A stretch of DNA of 64,000 bases from Sedimenticola sp. (GTDB lineage Bacteria; Pseudomonadota; Gammaproteobacteria; Chromatiales; Chromatiaceae). Position 1 is the stretch's first letter, and every line of letters begins with the position of its first letter. Location of the stretch: contig PKUO01000105.1 of assembly GCA_002869585.1 (NCBI GenBank), positions 1-64,000 of the forward strand, read 5' to 3'. The notes beneath the pieces are model-generated. The model was not told the origin of the DNA. It searched no databases and saw nothing but the letters and a program-made list of their open reading frames with translations. A program made the position numbers and the translations under genes. Below are positions 25,626-35,463 of the stretch, in pieces.

Positions 25626-27821
25626 ATGCCGGATTTCGATAACGATAACACCAAGGGTTCACGTGACATGAAAAGCGCTCACCTAAAGGCCGTCCCGTTA
25701 ACTGCCACCGAAATTGAATTGCAGGAGGCATCTCAGGATATTTGGGACACCAAATACAGGTTGAAATCAAAAAATGGAGATCCGATAGATCAGGATATCG
25801 ACGGTACATACAAACGTGTTGCCAAAGCCCTTGCCGAGATCGAGCCAACTCCCGAACTACAGGAGATCTGGGAGGATAAGTTTCTCTGGGCCCTTCGCAA
25901 CGGCGCGATACCCGCGGGCAGAATCACCTCGAATGCCGGCGCCCAGGAGCACAAACCGGCGACATCGACCATCAACTGTACCGTTTCCGGAACAATCAGG
26001 GATTCGATGAACGATATTCTGGGCAAGGTGCACGAGGCAGGCCTGACCCTGAAGGCCGGCTGCGGCATTGGTTACGAATTCTCGACCCTGCGTCCGAAAG
26101 GCGCCTACGTAAGCGGTGCCGGAGCCTATACCTCAGGCCCCCTCTCCTTCATGGACATCTATGACAAGATGTGTTTCACGGTCTCATCGGCAGGTGGACG
26201 GCGGGGTGCGCAAATGGCCACTTTTGATGTGGGACACCCGGATGTTATGGATTTTATCCGCGCCAAACGTGAGGATGGCCGCCTGAGACAGTTCAACCTG
26301 TCGCTGCTCATTACCCAGGAATTCATGGAAGCGGTGAAGCAGGATCACGACTGGCAACTTGCCTTTCCTCTGACTGAGCTCGAGGTCACGACCGACAAGC
26401 TCGATCTAAGTGACTCGGAACAGATCATCTGGCGCGAATGGCCGGATCATAATAGTTATATCCGTAACGAAACCGGGCTGGTCGCCTGCAAAGTCTACAA
26501 AACCATTCCGGCAAGACGTCTCTGGAACATGATCATGTCTTCCACCTACGACTTTGCCGAACCCGGCTTCATCCTCATCGACAAAGTCAACGAGATGAAT
26601 AACAACTGGTTTTGCGAAAACATTCGTGCAACCAATCCTTGTGGAGAGCAACCTCTACCCGCCTACGGCGCCTGTTTGCTGGGCTCCATTAATCTGACCA
26701 AGTTTGTCCGCAACCCCTTCACCAGAGATGCAAAATTCGACTGGGATGAATTCAAACGGGTCGTCGCAGTCTTCACCCGAATGTTGGATAACGTGGTAGA
26801 AATCAATGGATTGCAGCTACAACAGCAGCGTGATGAGATCATGCGTAAGCGCCGCCACGGCATGGGTTTTCTTGGCCTGGGATCATCCATGACCATGCTG
26901 GGCATGCGATATGGTGAAACCGATTCTCTGGCCTTCACCGACAAGGTGACCAAAGAGTTGGCGTTGGTCGGGTGGCGCACCGGGCTGGAACTGTCAAAAG
27001 AGAAAGGCGCGGCGCCGATCATGAACGAATCGTTCACGGTCACCACCGAAATGCTCGCGCAACGCCCTGAAATGGCCGTCGATGGCTGGAAAATCGGTGA
27101 TCAGATCGCAGGCAAGGTGCTGCACGCCAAATACAGCCGCTACATGCAGCTTTTGGCCCAGGAAGATCCTGAACTGATCGAGGAACTGGCCGAGAGCGGC
27201 TGTCGTTTCACCCATCACAGCTCGATCGCCCCCACGGGCACCATCTCCCTGTCACTGGCTAACAATGCCAGCAACGGCATCGAGCCGAGTTTTGCCCACC
27301 ACTATTCGCGCAATGTGATCCGCGAAGGCAGGAAGACAAAGGAGAAGGTTGACGTCTTCAGTTTCGAGTTACTGGCCTACCGCAAGCTGGTTAATGCCAA
27401 GGCGATGCCCTACTCCGAGGATCCGGAGCAGCAGTTACCCGAATATTTCATATCCGCCGATGATATCTCGCCCAAACAGCATGTCGATGTCCAGGCCGCC
27501 GCGCAAAAGTGGATCGATTCATCCATCTCGAAAACAGCGAATGTACCGACGGATTACCCCTTTGATGATTTCAAGGATATCTATCTGTACGCCTATGAGC
27601 AGGGTCTGAAAGGCTGCACCACCTTCAGGTTCAACCCCGAGGCCTTCCAGGGCGTGCTGGTCAAACAGAAAGATCTGGAGAATACCGTATATCGGTTCAC
27701 CCTCGAAGATGGCACGGTGGTTGAGGCCAAAGGCAATGAGGAGATCGAGTACGACGGAGAAACACACTCCGCCGCCAATCTGTTTGACGCCCTGAAAGAG
27801 GGGTATTACGGGAAATTCTAG
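25626..27821 (+). CDS. nrdJ: Class II (adenosylcobalamin-dependent) ribonucleotide reductase, large part NrdJa
   Basis: Reduces ribonucleotides to deoxyribonucleotides with a cobalamin-derived radical, independent of oxygen. The 731 residues show STINCTVSGT, the phosphate/specificity loop region KAGCGIGYEFSTLRP, the catalytic N-x-C-x-E block NPCGEQPLPAYGACL, and the class II pattern APTGTISLSLANNASNGIEP. The C-terminal TSCPD/zinc region found fused in many class II enzymes is on the next gene, as in the split NrdJa/NrdJb of Pseudomonas aeruginosa. The AGGAAG site favours ATG 25626; a Met 14 codons in is an alternative. NrdR boxes lie upstream. Confidence 0.95.
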   Translation: MPDFDNDNTKGSRDMKSAHLKAVPLTATEIELQEASQDIWDTKYRLKSKNGDPIDQDIDGTYKRVAKALAEIEPTPELQEIWEDKFLWALRNGAIPAGRITSNAGAQEHKPATSTINCTVSGTIRDSMNDILGKVHEAGLTLKAGCGIGYEFSTLRPKGAYVSGAGAYTSGPLSFMDIYDKMCFTVSSAGGRRGAQMATFDVGHPDVMDFIRAKREDGRLRQFNLSLLITQEFMEAVKQDHDWQLAFPLTELEVTTDKLDLSDSEQIIWREWPDHNSYIRNETGLVACKVYKTIPARRLWNMIMSSTYDFAEPGFILIDKVNEMNNNWFCENIRATNPCGEQPLPAYGACLLGSINLTKFVRNPFTRDAKFDWDEFKRVVAVFTRMLDNVVEINGLQLQQQRDEIMRKRRHGMGFLGLGSSMTMLGMRYGETDSLAFTDKVTKELALVGWRTGLELSKEKGAAPIMNESFTVTTEMLAQRPEMAVDGWKIGDQIAGKVLHAKYSRYMQLLAQEDPELIEELAESGCRFTHHSSIAPTGTISLSLANNASNGIEPSFAHHYSRNVIREGRKTKEKVDVFSFELLAYRKLVNAKAMPYSEDPEQQLPEYFISADDISPKQHVDVQAAAQKWIDSSISKTANVPTDYPFDDFKDIYLYAYEQGLKGCTTFRFNPEAFQGVLVKQKDLENTVYRFTLEDGTVVEAKGNEEIEYDGETHSAANLFDALKEGYYGKF

Positions 27822-27882
27822 GCACCTGACTCCGCCGGATACGTTCCCCTGAGATTACCGAATTGAAACAAGGTCAACTGAC

Positions 27883-28584
27883 ATGACAATCAAAATTGAA
27901 AAGAGCATCGTTGATTACAGTGTTGCAAAACCTGAAGACGAGAAACAGGCGGCAGAAAAACAGGCCGCCAGCTACGAGCAGGAAGGCAACATCGTGCATA
28001 TGCACGAAAAAGTGGCACGTCCTGAAATGCTGTTTGGCTCAACCTACAAGATCGCCACACCGCTGTCCGAGCACGCATTGTATGTCACCATCAATGACAT
28101 TATCCTGAATCAGGGTACCGCGCATGAGGTCAGACGGCCGTTCGAGGTGTTCATCAACTCAAAAAACATGGACCATTTCCAGTGGATCGTGGCCCTGACC
28201 CGAATCATCTCCGCCGTATTTCGCAAGGGTGGCGACGTGACCTTTCTGGTGGAAGAGTTGCGCTCTGTTTTCGATCCAAGCGGCGGTTATTTCAAGAAAG
28301 GCGGCAAGTACATGCCCTCACTGGTTGCAGAAATCGGTGATGTCATCCACTGCCACCTGGTCATGATCGGCATGCTCAAGGAGGAAGGCCCGGATGAACA
28401 CCAGCAGAAACTGATCGACGAGAAACGCGCCCAATACGAACAATCGATAGAACTACAGAATAAGAGCAGTGATGGTGACTTTCCCGAGGGAGCCCAGCTG
28501 TGTAAAAAATGCAACACCAAGGCAATGATACAAATGGACGGCTGCATGACCTGTCTCAATTGTGGTGAATCCAAGTGCGGTTAA
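27883..28584 (+). CDS. NrdJb, C-terminal partner of class II ribonucleotide reductase
   Basis: A protein of 233 residues, 61 nt behind NrdJa. The middle contains the TSCPD-type domain (LYVTINDIILNQGTAHEVRRP, FEVFINSKNMDHFQWI), and the C-terminus is a Cys-rich zinc-ribbon-like tail (CKKCNTKAM, CMTCLNCGESKCG). The redox-active Cys pair that recharges the NrdJa active site is expected in this tail. Length and architecture match NrdJb of Pseudomonas. Both proteins are needed for activity in that system; the same is inferred here. Confidence 0.92.
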   Translation: MTIKIEKSIVDYSVAKPEDEKQAAEKQAASYEQEGNIVHMHEKVARPEMLFGSTYKIATPLSEHALYVTINDIILNQGTAHEVRRPFEVFINSKNMDHFQWIVALTRIISAVFRKGGDVTFLVEELRSVFDPSGGYFKKGGKYMPSLVAEIGDVIHCHLVMIGMLKEEGPDEHQQKLIDEKRAQYEQSIELQNKSSDGDFPEGAQLCKKCNTKAMIQMDGCMTCLNCGESKCG

Positions 28585-28625
28585 TATAGGCCGATCAGAC
28601 AATCCAGTCCCAGGCCAGCCGTTGC

Positions 28626-29198
28626 ATGAGTGAAAAGTTCTATATTACTGCGCAGTCCTTGTTATTAGACTCATTCCGGCTTGGCCTGCAGGCCTACAAA
28701 GACGGATTTCGTCCGGACTTTATCGTCGGTGTCTGGCGAGGCGGCACGCCGGTAGGCATAGCCGTTCAGGAGATTCTGGATGTAGTCGGTGTTGAATCCG
28801 ATCACATAGCCATTCGCACCTCATCCTACACCGGTATTGGCGAGCGAGACAAAAAGGTTCGGGTGCATGGACTGAGCTATATCATTCGTACCACGAATGC
28901 AGCGGATTCCCTACTCATCGTGGATGATGTTTTCGACACCGGCCTGAGCATTCAGGCGATCATCAACACCCTGAGAATGAAGTCCCGCAGAAACACCCCT
29001 GAAGACATTCGGATCGCCACCCCTTGGTTCAAACCGAATAATAACCGTACCGACCTGGTTCCCGACTACTATGTTCACGAGACCGATCAGTGGCTGGTTT
29101 TCCCCCATGAACTCGACGGCCTGACCAACGAAGAGATTCTCAACAACAAACCCGGCATGCGCGAACTGCTGGATGAGATGGACGTATCCCTGCCCTGA
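28626..29198 (+). CDS. Hypoxanthine/xanthine-type phosphoribosyltransferase
   Basis: A type I phosphoribosyltransferase of 190 residues. The PRPP-binding motif is LLIVDDVFDTGLS, the pyrophosphate loop is VWRGGTPVG, and the C-terminal hood has WLVFPHEL. The fold and the V-W-R-G-G block resemble Gpt/Hpt proteins, so purine salvage is likely; the base preferred is not clear. It is 41 nt behind nrdJb on the same strand, which would group nucleotide salvage with deoxynucleotide synthesis. Confidence 0.82.
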   Translation: MSEKFYITAQSLLLDSFRLGLQAYKDGFRPDFIVGVWRGGTPVGIAVQEILDVVGVESDHIAIRTSSYTGIGERDKKVRVHGLSYIIRTTNAADSLLIVDDVFDTGLSIQAIINTLRMKSRRNTPEDIRIATPWFKPNNNRTDLVPDYYVHETDQWLVFPHELDGLTNEEILNNKPGMRELLDEMDVSLP

Positions 29199-29212
29199 GG
29201 CACTTTCAAAGC

Positions 29213-30091
29213 TTACTCCGCCTGTTGGGAAGCAGCGCCATAACCGACGAGAATCGCGTACATCTCACGCACCTCATCAGCGACATTTCCGAAAGCAAGC
29301 ATGCAGTCTTCTTGGGTCAATTTTAGAAAAGAGAGCGCTTGTGTATCAATCTGGCCAAGTACTTCCTCGATATCCCCGCCTCTGTGCATACCTGCGGCCA
29401 TCACATGGCTGACATGGATAATTGCAGTTTCCGTCAGATACTTCTTGCTCACCATCGGCTGATGATGATAACGAACCGCATTGCAAATGCTTGCCGGCAA
29501 TCCCCAACTCTCGGCCAGCAGACCACCTACCTCGCAATGATTAAAACCCAGAACTTCCTGTTCCGCCTCGAGCAACAGCTCATCCTTGCCTTGGCTGACC
29601 AGTAACACATCCCTTGCCAGCTCCGGTAATTTCTGCAGAATCGCCAGACGCCCGATATCGTGTAACACACCCATGACAAGCAGTCTTTCAGGATGAAGGA
29701 CACAGCATTTTTTCCCAAAATCCTGGGCCAGTGCTCCACAGGCGACAGATCTGTGCCAAAAATCATCCATATTCAGAAGATCGGCAGGAATACCGTTGAA
29801 CAGGTCACAAGCCGATGTCATGATCGCCAGATTGTGCAGATCCTTTGTTCCAATTATCGTGATCGCCCGGGAGATTGTTTCAACAGGAACCTTCAGACCG
29901 TAAAAGGCGCTGTTCACAGTTTTCAGCAGTCTCGCCGTGAGATCCGTATCCTGTGAAATCAATTTCGCGATATCCTCGGCAGATGCCCGCGGATCTTCAA
30001 CCAGCGCATTGATTTTTAGACATACTTCGGGGAGAGAGAATAACCCTGTTATCTCCGCCACCAACTGTTCTGGATTCATCGTTTGAATCAT
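29213..30091 (-). CDS. HDOD-domain signalling protein
   Basis: A protein of 292 residues from the ATG at 30091, which has GAGGTGG about 10 nt upstream; an earlier in-frame Met at 30178 lacks such a site. The HDOD domain spans about 10-210 (LFSLPEVCLKINALVEDP, LLKTVNSAFYGL, VMGVLHDIGRLAIL, LGFNHCEVGGLLAESW, AVRYHHQP). HDOD proteins are related to HD phosphohydrolases but usually lack full metal sites, and act in two-component and stress signalling. No partner domain is fused. It converges with the phosphoribosyltransferase gene. Confidence 0.88.
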   Translation of the reverse strand: MIQTMNPEQLVAEITGLFSLPEVCLKINALVEDPRASAEDIAKLISQDTDLTARLLKTVNSAFYGLKVPVETISRAITIIGTKDLHNLAIMTSACDLFNGIPADLLNMDDFWHRSVACGALAQDFGKKCCVLHPERLLVMGVLHDIGRLAILQKLPELARDVLLVSQGKDELLLEAEQEVLGFNHCEVGGLLAESWGLPASICNAVRYHHQPMVSKKYLTETAIIHVSHVMAAGMHRGGDIEEVLGQIDTQALSFLKLTQEDCMLAFGNVADEVREMYAILVGYGAASQQAE

Positions 30092-30379
30092 CGGTACTAC
30101 TGCCACCTCGACTCTGTTCAGGATTGGGTCGATCAGAATAAATCCACCCGTATAACGGATGTAACGGCAAGCCTCCAAAAAACTTTAACGCTGATTTCCA
30201 AACATAACGATCCCTGGATAATGGAAGAAAGATTGCCTTAGAACGCTTCAGATATCCGCAATTTCGCCGATAAAAATCTCTGTAGACATTCAATTTCCAT
30301 CCAATCACGTGGAAACAGATTTCAGGAACCAGGTGTCTACCTCAACCATAAATGACAATAAACTCATAAGGTTATTGAA

Positions 30380-31060
30380 ATGTCGAAGACCATCACCGTA
30401 TCCACAGACGATATCCTGCTCATGCTCTGTAATTCAGTCACCAATGTGCTCGGTGCAGCAACAAACACCGAGATTGGTTATTCGGCCATGGTGCAGAAGA
30501 TCAACAAGACCTGCCTGAAACCGGATATCGGCACCTTCGTACTGTTTGATGGAGGGTTTTCTGGACTGGTTGTGATCAATTTCACTGCCCCGGCAGCACT
30601 GGAGATATACCGAACCTATATGTCCAACATGGGCATTCCACTGGAGGAGCTGGCAGCCGTTCACACATCCGATGAGGTCGGTAATGTGCTGGGTGAGTTG
30701 ATGAACCAGATTGTCGGCGACTTTACCGGCAAGGTGGGACAACAGTTACTGACCTCGATCACTCAGAACCAGCCAAAGATGCTGACCATTAATAAAGAGG
30801 TGGTGGTATCGATAAACACCAATCTGGACAGACCTCAGGCAAGACGGGTTACTTTCAAAACCAACCGGCACAATATTTTCTATCTCGAACTGGCCATGGA
30901 TAAGACGGAGTTCATCAAACTGCACGATTTTGAATCGCCGGATGAACTCAATCCTGATGAAATTCTTCGCCAAAACTCACTGAGTCCGACGAATTCGCCA
31001 GCAACAGCAGCGAGCCAACCCGATATAGATATTGATCTCCTTGAGGAACTGGGCATTTAG
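30380..31060 (+). CDS. DUF3334 / CheX-like protein
   Basis: A soluble protein of 226 residues with no signal peptide. The pattern LFDGGFSGLVVINFTAPAA and TSDEVGNVLGELMNQIVGD recalls the CheX/CheC phosphatase fold (E-x2-N helix: DEVGNVLGELMNQ), and the overall match is to the DUF3334 family. Residues 200-215 are a low-complexity Ser/Thr/Pro/Ala linker (SPTNSPATAASQP). A role in chemotaxis or phospho-signalling is possible but unproven. It diverges from the HDOD gene across 288 nt. Confidence 0.7.
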   Translation: MSKTITVSTDDILLMLCNSVTNVLGAATNTEIGYSAMVQKINKTCLKPDIGTFVLFDGGFSGLVVINFTAPAALEIYRTYMSNMGIPLEELAAVHTSDEVGNVLGELMNQIVGDFTGKVGQQLLTSITQNQPKMLTINKEVVVSINTNLDRPQARRVTFKTNRHNIFYLELAMDKTEFIKLHDFESPDELNPDEILRQNSLSPTNSPATAASQPDIDIDLLEELGI

Positions 31061-31142
31061 CCCGCTGACTCTGCTTTTCCATGCTGTTACGCGTATCTAT
31101 GGGCTAAACTAGCCAGAACACCTATCTGGAGAGTTAATCATC

Positions 31143-32012
31143 GTGGAGACCCCTTTCACAACCCTGATCGAACCCGGGAAACTGCTAGCGCATCTTGACC
31201 GGCCTGGGCTTGTGCTGTTCGACTGCCGGTTTGATCTGGGCGATACAGAGCGTGGATATCAGGATTACCTGAAAGGCCATATTCCCCATGCCGTCTACGC
31301 ACACATGGACCGGGATCTCTCATCGGCTATCACGGAGACGAGCGGCAGGCATCCCCTGCCGAACCCCGTGGCCTTGATCGAATGGCTCAAAAACAGTGGG
31401 GTAAATAACCACAGTCAGGTCATTGCCTACGACAATTCCGGCGGCACCATGGCTGTTCGCATCTGGTGGCTGTTGCGTTGGCTGGGTCACACCAACGTTG
31501 CCATTCTGGACGGGGGCTGGCAGGAGTGGACCCAACTGTCCATGCCTATCGCACAAGAGATTCCCAAGCCGCACTGCGGGCAGTTCATCGCTACCATTGA
31601 CCAGTCGCAAGTTCTGGAAACAGAGCAGATACTCATCGACCTGCAAGAACCCCAACAACAATGGTTACTGATTGATGCTCGCACTTCTGAACGCTACCGT
31701 GGTGAACACGAACCGATAGACCCGGTTGCCGGGCATATACCGGGGGCGGTCAATCTTCCGCTGCAGGACAACCTGGGTAAAGATGGCCGTTTTTTAGCCC
31801 CGCACAGGCTCAGATCGCTCTATGAGCCCCTTATAGGCCAACACCCTGTAGAGAAAATTGCCTGTTATTGTGGCTCAGGCGTTACCGCCTGCCACAATCT
31901 TCTGGCGCTTGAAATCGCAGGATTCAGGGGTGCCAGGCTTTATGCCGGTTCCTGGAGTGAATGGATCAGGGACTCCCGGTACCCTATCGCGACAGTCGCC
32001 GATAATCCATAA
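31143..32012 (+). CDS. sseA: Thiosulfate / 3-mercaptopyruvate sulfurtransferase
   Basis: A tandem rhodanese of 289 residues. The first domain (about 10-135) lacks a catalytic Cys loop. The second (about 160-285) has the active loop CYCGSGVTAC with C243. The CGSGVTA form is that of 3-mercaptopyruvate sulfurtransferases, though thiosulfate activity is also possible. The start is GTG with GGAGAG upstream. In a sulfur oxidiser it may feed sulfane sulfur to thiolation (ttcA lies nearby, on the other strand), but this link is inference. Confidence 0.88.
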   Translation: METPFTTLIEPGKLLAHLDRPGLVLFDCRFDLGDTERGYQDYLKGHIPHAVYAHMDRDLSSAITETSGRHPLPNPVALIEWLKNSGVNNHSQVIAYDNSGGTMAVRIWWLLRWLGHTNVAILDGGWQEWTQLSMPIAQEIPKPHCGQFIATIDQSQVLETEQILIDLQEPQQQWLLIDARTSERYRGEHEPIDPVAGHIPGAVNLPLQDNLGKDGRFLAPHRLRSLYEPLIGQHPVEKIACYCGSGVTACHNLLALEIAGFRGARLYAGSWSEWIRDSRYPIATVADNP

Positions 32013-32017
32013 AATAC

Positions 32018-32671
32018 CTAGCCATTCAGCGCATCACGAAGATAGGTGAGATATTCCAGGCGCTTGATTGAGAGGTTGATCTTATTTTCCAGTTCGTCAT
32101 CCACATCGTGTATGAAATGCAGGATGTCGCGGTGGAAAAACACCTCAAAGCTGTCCAGATACTTGACCTCGTGATTTCGGTCCAGGACCAGGTTATCCAA
32201 ACCATAAAGATCTATCACCCGATCCGCTGCAAGCCACTCCTGGGCAGTCTCAACAAACCGATGGAGTTGCTCCTTCGCCTTGGTCAGTTTAGTGAGTAAA
32301 GGAAGCGCCTCATCCTCCATGGCAGGATTTGCCAGATTGAACCAGGGTGTATAGGCATCCGCTATCACCAGCACATTCGCTGTCCCATCCACTCGGGTTC
32401 TGACATACAGGGTCTCGGGAATAATGTCCTGCAGTTTCTCCTTCAGCAACCGGTAATCCTTCAGATAGAAGGCCGTCTCCCGATAGGAACAGGGGAGCGT
32501 GTGGTGTTTGACGATATAGTCACGGCTGTACTCGGTCTTTTTTACCCCTGAATATCCAGGTGACTGCCAAACGTCGCAATGTGCCCACACTGTGGAAATC
32601 AGCGTTGCCCGCAGTTTGCCGACATCAAGACAGGCAATATCGGCCGCGATGCGGTTGGAGGCCTCAGTCAC
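32018..32671 (-). CDS. Unknown protein translationally coupled to ttcA
   Basis: A protein of 217 residues, soluble, starting with GTG 5 nt after the ttcA stop, so expression is probably coupled. I do not recognise a family. The region AADRVIDLYGLDNLVLD followed by EVKYLDSFEVF resembles the D-L-x3-N ... L-D-x-F catalytic spacing of kinase-like folds (compare YrbL-type proteins), but the HxD His is absent. The C-terminus is charged and helical. It converges with the sulfurtransferase gene, 5 nt apart. Confidence 0.6.
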   Translation of the reverse strand: MTEASNRIAADIACLDVGKLRATLISTVWAHCDVWQSPGYSGVKKTEYSRDYIVKHHTLPCSYRETAFYLKDYRLLKEKLQDIIPETLYVRTRVDGTANVLVIADAYTPWFNLANPAMEDEALPLLTKLTKAKEQLHRFVETAQEWLAADRVIDLYGLDNLVLDRNHEVKYLDSFEVFFHRDILHFIHDVDDELENKINLSIKRLEYLTYLRDALNG

Positions 32672-32676
32672 CTGTT

Positions 32677-33555
32677 TCAGCTCACGATTTCAATGCCAGG
32701 AAACCCGGCAACTGTGGGCAGGTCTTCGTCAAACACCTTGTCGCCCTCAAACCGTTGGTCTTCGAGATTCCTGAAATCATAGAGATCTGTATCAGCGAGA
32801 TGGGATGGGGCGACATTGGACAATGATCTGAATATATTCTGGGTCCGCCCCGGGTAGCTGGCCTCCCAGTCTTTCAACATCGACTTGATCTGCTTGCGTT
32901 GCAGATTCTCCTGGGAACCGCATAAGTTACAGGGAATGATCGGAAAATCGCGTGCCCTGCTGTACCTAGCGATGTCTTTCTCTGCGCAATAGGCCAATGG
33001 CCGAATGACTACGTGACGCCCATCATCGGTATACAGTTTCGGTGGCATTGCCTTGAGTTTCGCACCAAAAAACATGTTCAGAAAAAGGGTTTCGACGATA
33101 TCGTCGCGATGATGGCCGAGGGCAATTTTGCTTGCCCCAAGCTCACTGGCCACACGATAGATGATCCCGCGACGCAGCCGGGAGCAGAGCGAACAGGTGG
33201 TTTTACCTTCGGGTATCTTCTGTTTGACGATCGAGTAGGTGTCCTCCTCGACGATGCGATAATTGACCCCGATCGATTCCAGATACGCAGGTAAAACCGT
33301 CTCGGGAAAACCGGGTTGTTTCTGATCGAGATTCATCACCACGAGCTCAAAATTGATCGGAGCGCGCGACTGCAGGGTCTGCAGTATGTCAAGCAGGGTG
33401 TAGGAGTCTTTGCCCCCGCTTAGACAGACCAGCACCCTATCGCCCTCTTCGATCATATTGAATTCGGCGATGGCCTTTCCAACCTCGCGTTCCAGACGTT
33501 TTTTCAGCTTGTTGAAATTACCGGAGGTTCGGGCCTGACCCGTTGCATTGCTCAT
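32677..33555 (-). CDS. ttcA: tRNA 2-thiocytidine(32) synthetase
   Basis: Thiolates cytidine 32 of certain tRNAs using ATP and a [4Fe-4S] cluster. From ATG 33555 it has 292 residues. The PP-loop is [18 protein letters not shown], the cluster Cys residues lie in [10 protein letters not shown] and [13 protein letters not shown], and [17 protein letters not shown] is the conserved core. An in-frame upstream Met (33630) would add 25 residues, including a Cys-rich stretch not seen in relatives, and overlaps the neighbour gene. Sulfur donor in E. coli is a cysteine desulfurase. Confidence 0.96.
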   Translation of the reverse strand: MSNATGQARTSGNFNKLKKRLEREVGKAIAEFNMIEEGDRVLVCLSGGKDSYTLLDILQTLQSRAPINFELVVMNLDQKQPGFPETVLPAYLESIGVNYRIVEEDTYSIVKQKIPEGKTTCSLCSRLRRGIIYRVASELGASKIALGHHRDDIVETLFLNMFFGAKLKAMPPKLYTDDGRHVVIRPLAYCAEKDIARYSRARDFPIIPCNLCGSQENLQRKQIKSMLKDWEASYPGRTQNIFRSLSNVAPSHLADTDLYDFRNLEDQRFEGDKVFDEDLPTVAGFPGIEIVS

Positions 33556-33626
33556 AGCTTCAGTGCTTCTAACTAAAATCAGTCGATTATACATGCAGGG
33601 GCAACAAAGAACTTTGTCATGGTCAC

Positions 33627-34565
33627 TCAAAAAACGAGAAAATAATGGATAAACGTGCGGACAAGGATCGCAATCAGCGCACCGTAAATCGCTGGACGCA
33701 AAACAGATGCAACCCTGGGTCCGGCAGCGACAAACAAAGCCACGCCAACAATATCAAACGGATGAATCAAAAAACCCGCCATCCGGTTCATATCCTCCGC
33801 GCTCAGCAGTCCCTGATTCATGAAATCAACGCTCACCCCCATCATTGCTGTGCCACCGGCAATGTACTTGGAGATGATCGGCAACAAGGCAGCGGAAGGC
33901 AGATCGAGCCAGGAGAATAATGGCACCAGCGATGTTTCCAGCATCCCAACCAGACCCACCGCTTTCATGATATTGACCAGCAGCAAGGCGATCACCAGCA
34001 TGGGAATCGCATTGATCGATAGATTAAACGCCTCTTTACCCGCTCGGTTGATGACACTCAGAACACCTTTGGTATCCTCGGCCAGCGGATGTTGCGGTTT
34101 CAGGTCCGACTCATCATGCTCAGGTAGCCCTCTGGCAAACACGTAATAGACCAGACTGGCGGCGATGATTCCGGAAACGATAGAAACAAGAATCACCATC
34201 GGCCCGTTCAACCCGATTGCAGACATGGGGAAAGTAACATTGGCCTGTGCACAGGTAAGCACCATAGCCAAAGTCGCCGCGATATGACGCCGTGAGATAT
34301 TGGCCTTATCCATCATCGCCAGGGTGGCGACGGGTGCGGCAAAACCAACAAAAATAATCTGGATCAGGGCAAACACACCGATCCCTGGAATACCCAGGTA
34401 ATGAAAGGCCGGGGTGATTTTAGCGACCAGCCAGTCCAACGCCCCTTTAGCCTCCAGCAGGCGCATGATCGTCAGCATAATGATCATCACTGGCAACAGG
34501 ATGAACAATGCCAATTCCACCCCCGCCTTGCCGGATATCAGAATAAGATTGGAGAGTTCCGTCAT
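33627..34565 (-). CDS. Nucleoside-recognition (gate) domain membrane protein
   Basis: A multi-pass inner-membrane protein of 312 residues with about eight hydrophobic helices. It has the gate-domain pattern twice: [25 protein letters not shown] in the first half (split here by Gly/Pro turns) and [18 protein letters not shown] in the second. Relatives are YjiH, SpmA/SpmB and nucleoside transporters; the substrate is unknown. It is the first gene before ttcA on the reverse strand and diverges from pdxH. Confidence 0.75.
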   Translation of the reverse strand: MTELSNLILISGKAGVELALFILLPVMIIMLTIMRLLEAKGALDWLVAKITPAFHYLGIPGIGVFALIQIIFVGFAAPVATLAMMDKANISRRHIAATLAMVLTCAQANVTFPMSAIGLNGPMVILVSIVSGIIAASLVYYVFARGLPEHDESDLKPQHPLAEDTKGVLSVINRAGKEAFNLSINAIPMLVIALLLVNIMKAVGLVGMLETSLVPLFSWLDLPSAALLPIISKYIAGGTAMMGVSVDFMNQGLLSAEDMNRMAGFLIHPFDIVGVALFVAAGPRVASVLRPAIYGALIAILVRTFIHYFLVF

Positions 34566-34682
34566 TAGAAATTTTTGACCTTCAATCTCAATGAGTTAAT
34601 GATATTTTTAGTTTCACAAAATATACTGGGTGCAACGCAGAGCGATTATCCCCGCTATGTTTGGGTTATTCCAGTTCAAGTC

Positions 34683-35342
34683 ATGGAGTTGGTGTTGGCT
34701 TTTTCAGATTTAGCGCTCATCAGAAGAGAATTTTTACGCCTGGGGCTTACCAGAAACGACCTCAACCAGGATCCGTTCGAGCAGTTCAGTCTCTGGCTTA
34801 ATCAGGCGATGGACGCCGATCTGCCGGATGCCACCGCCATGAGTCTGGCAACCAGCACCAGCAGCGGCGCACCGTCTCTACGAACGGTTTTGCTCAAATA
34901 CTACGATCAAGACGGCTTTGTCTTCTACACCAACTATGGAAGCCGAAAGGCCCGGGAGATTGGGTCAAACCCACAGGTGGCGCTCCTGTTCTTCTGGCGT
35001 GAATTTGAGCGCCAGATCATTGTTCAGGGCACTGCAGAAAAAATCAGTACCAGCGACTCGCTTAAATACTTTCTCAAAAGGCCGCGGGATAGCCAGATTG
35101 GCGCCTGGGTCTCGCAGCAAAGTAACGTAATCACCTCACGCAAGCTCCTCGAGCAGAAGTTTGAAGAGATCAAGCATAAATTCGCCAATCACGAAATCCC
35201 TCTGCCCAGTTTCTGGGGAGGCTACCGGGTATCACCCCACTCCATTGAGTTCTGGCAGGGACGGGAGAACCGTCTACATGACAGATTCTGCTATCTCAAG
35301 AGCGACGAAAACGGCTGGAAAATCGATCGCCTCGCGCCCTGA
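34683..35342 (+). CDS. pdxH: Pyridoxamine 5'-phosphate oxidase
   Basis: Makes pyridoxal 5'-phosphate from the pyridoxine or pyridoxamine form with FMN and oxygen. From ATG 34683 it has 219 residues, the family size. It shows RTVLLKYYDQDGFVFYTN, the FMN block SRKAREIGSNPQVALLFFW, RPRDSQIGAWVSQQS, and the terminal LHDRFCYL and GWKIDRLAP. An upstream in-frame ATG at 34575 would add 36 residues without family match. Confidence 0.96.
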   Translation: MELVLAFSDLALIRREFLRLGLTRNDLNQDPFEQFSLWLNQAMDADLPDATAMSLATSTSSGAPSLRTVLLKYYDQDGFVFYTNYGSRKAREIGSNPQVALLFFWREFERQIIVQGTAEKISTSDSLKYFLKRPRDSQIGAWVSQQSNVITSRKLLEQKFEEIKHKFANHEIPLPSFWGGYRVSPHSIEFWQGRENRLHDRFCYLKSDENGWKIDRLAP

Positions 35343-35463
35343 TCATATGTCATGAGGAGTCGACAGACCGATGGAATCACCATTTAACAATCTCGTGGTT
35401 GCCACCCGCCTTTCAGTATGATTAGCTGGATTTTGCTATTTGTGACCCGGTAAGGACATATCC

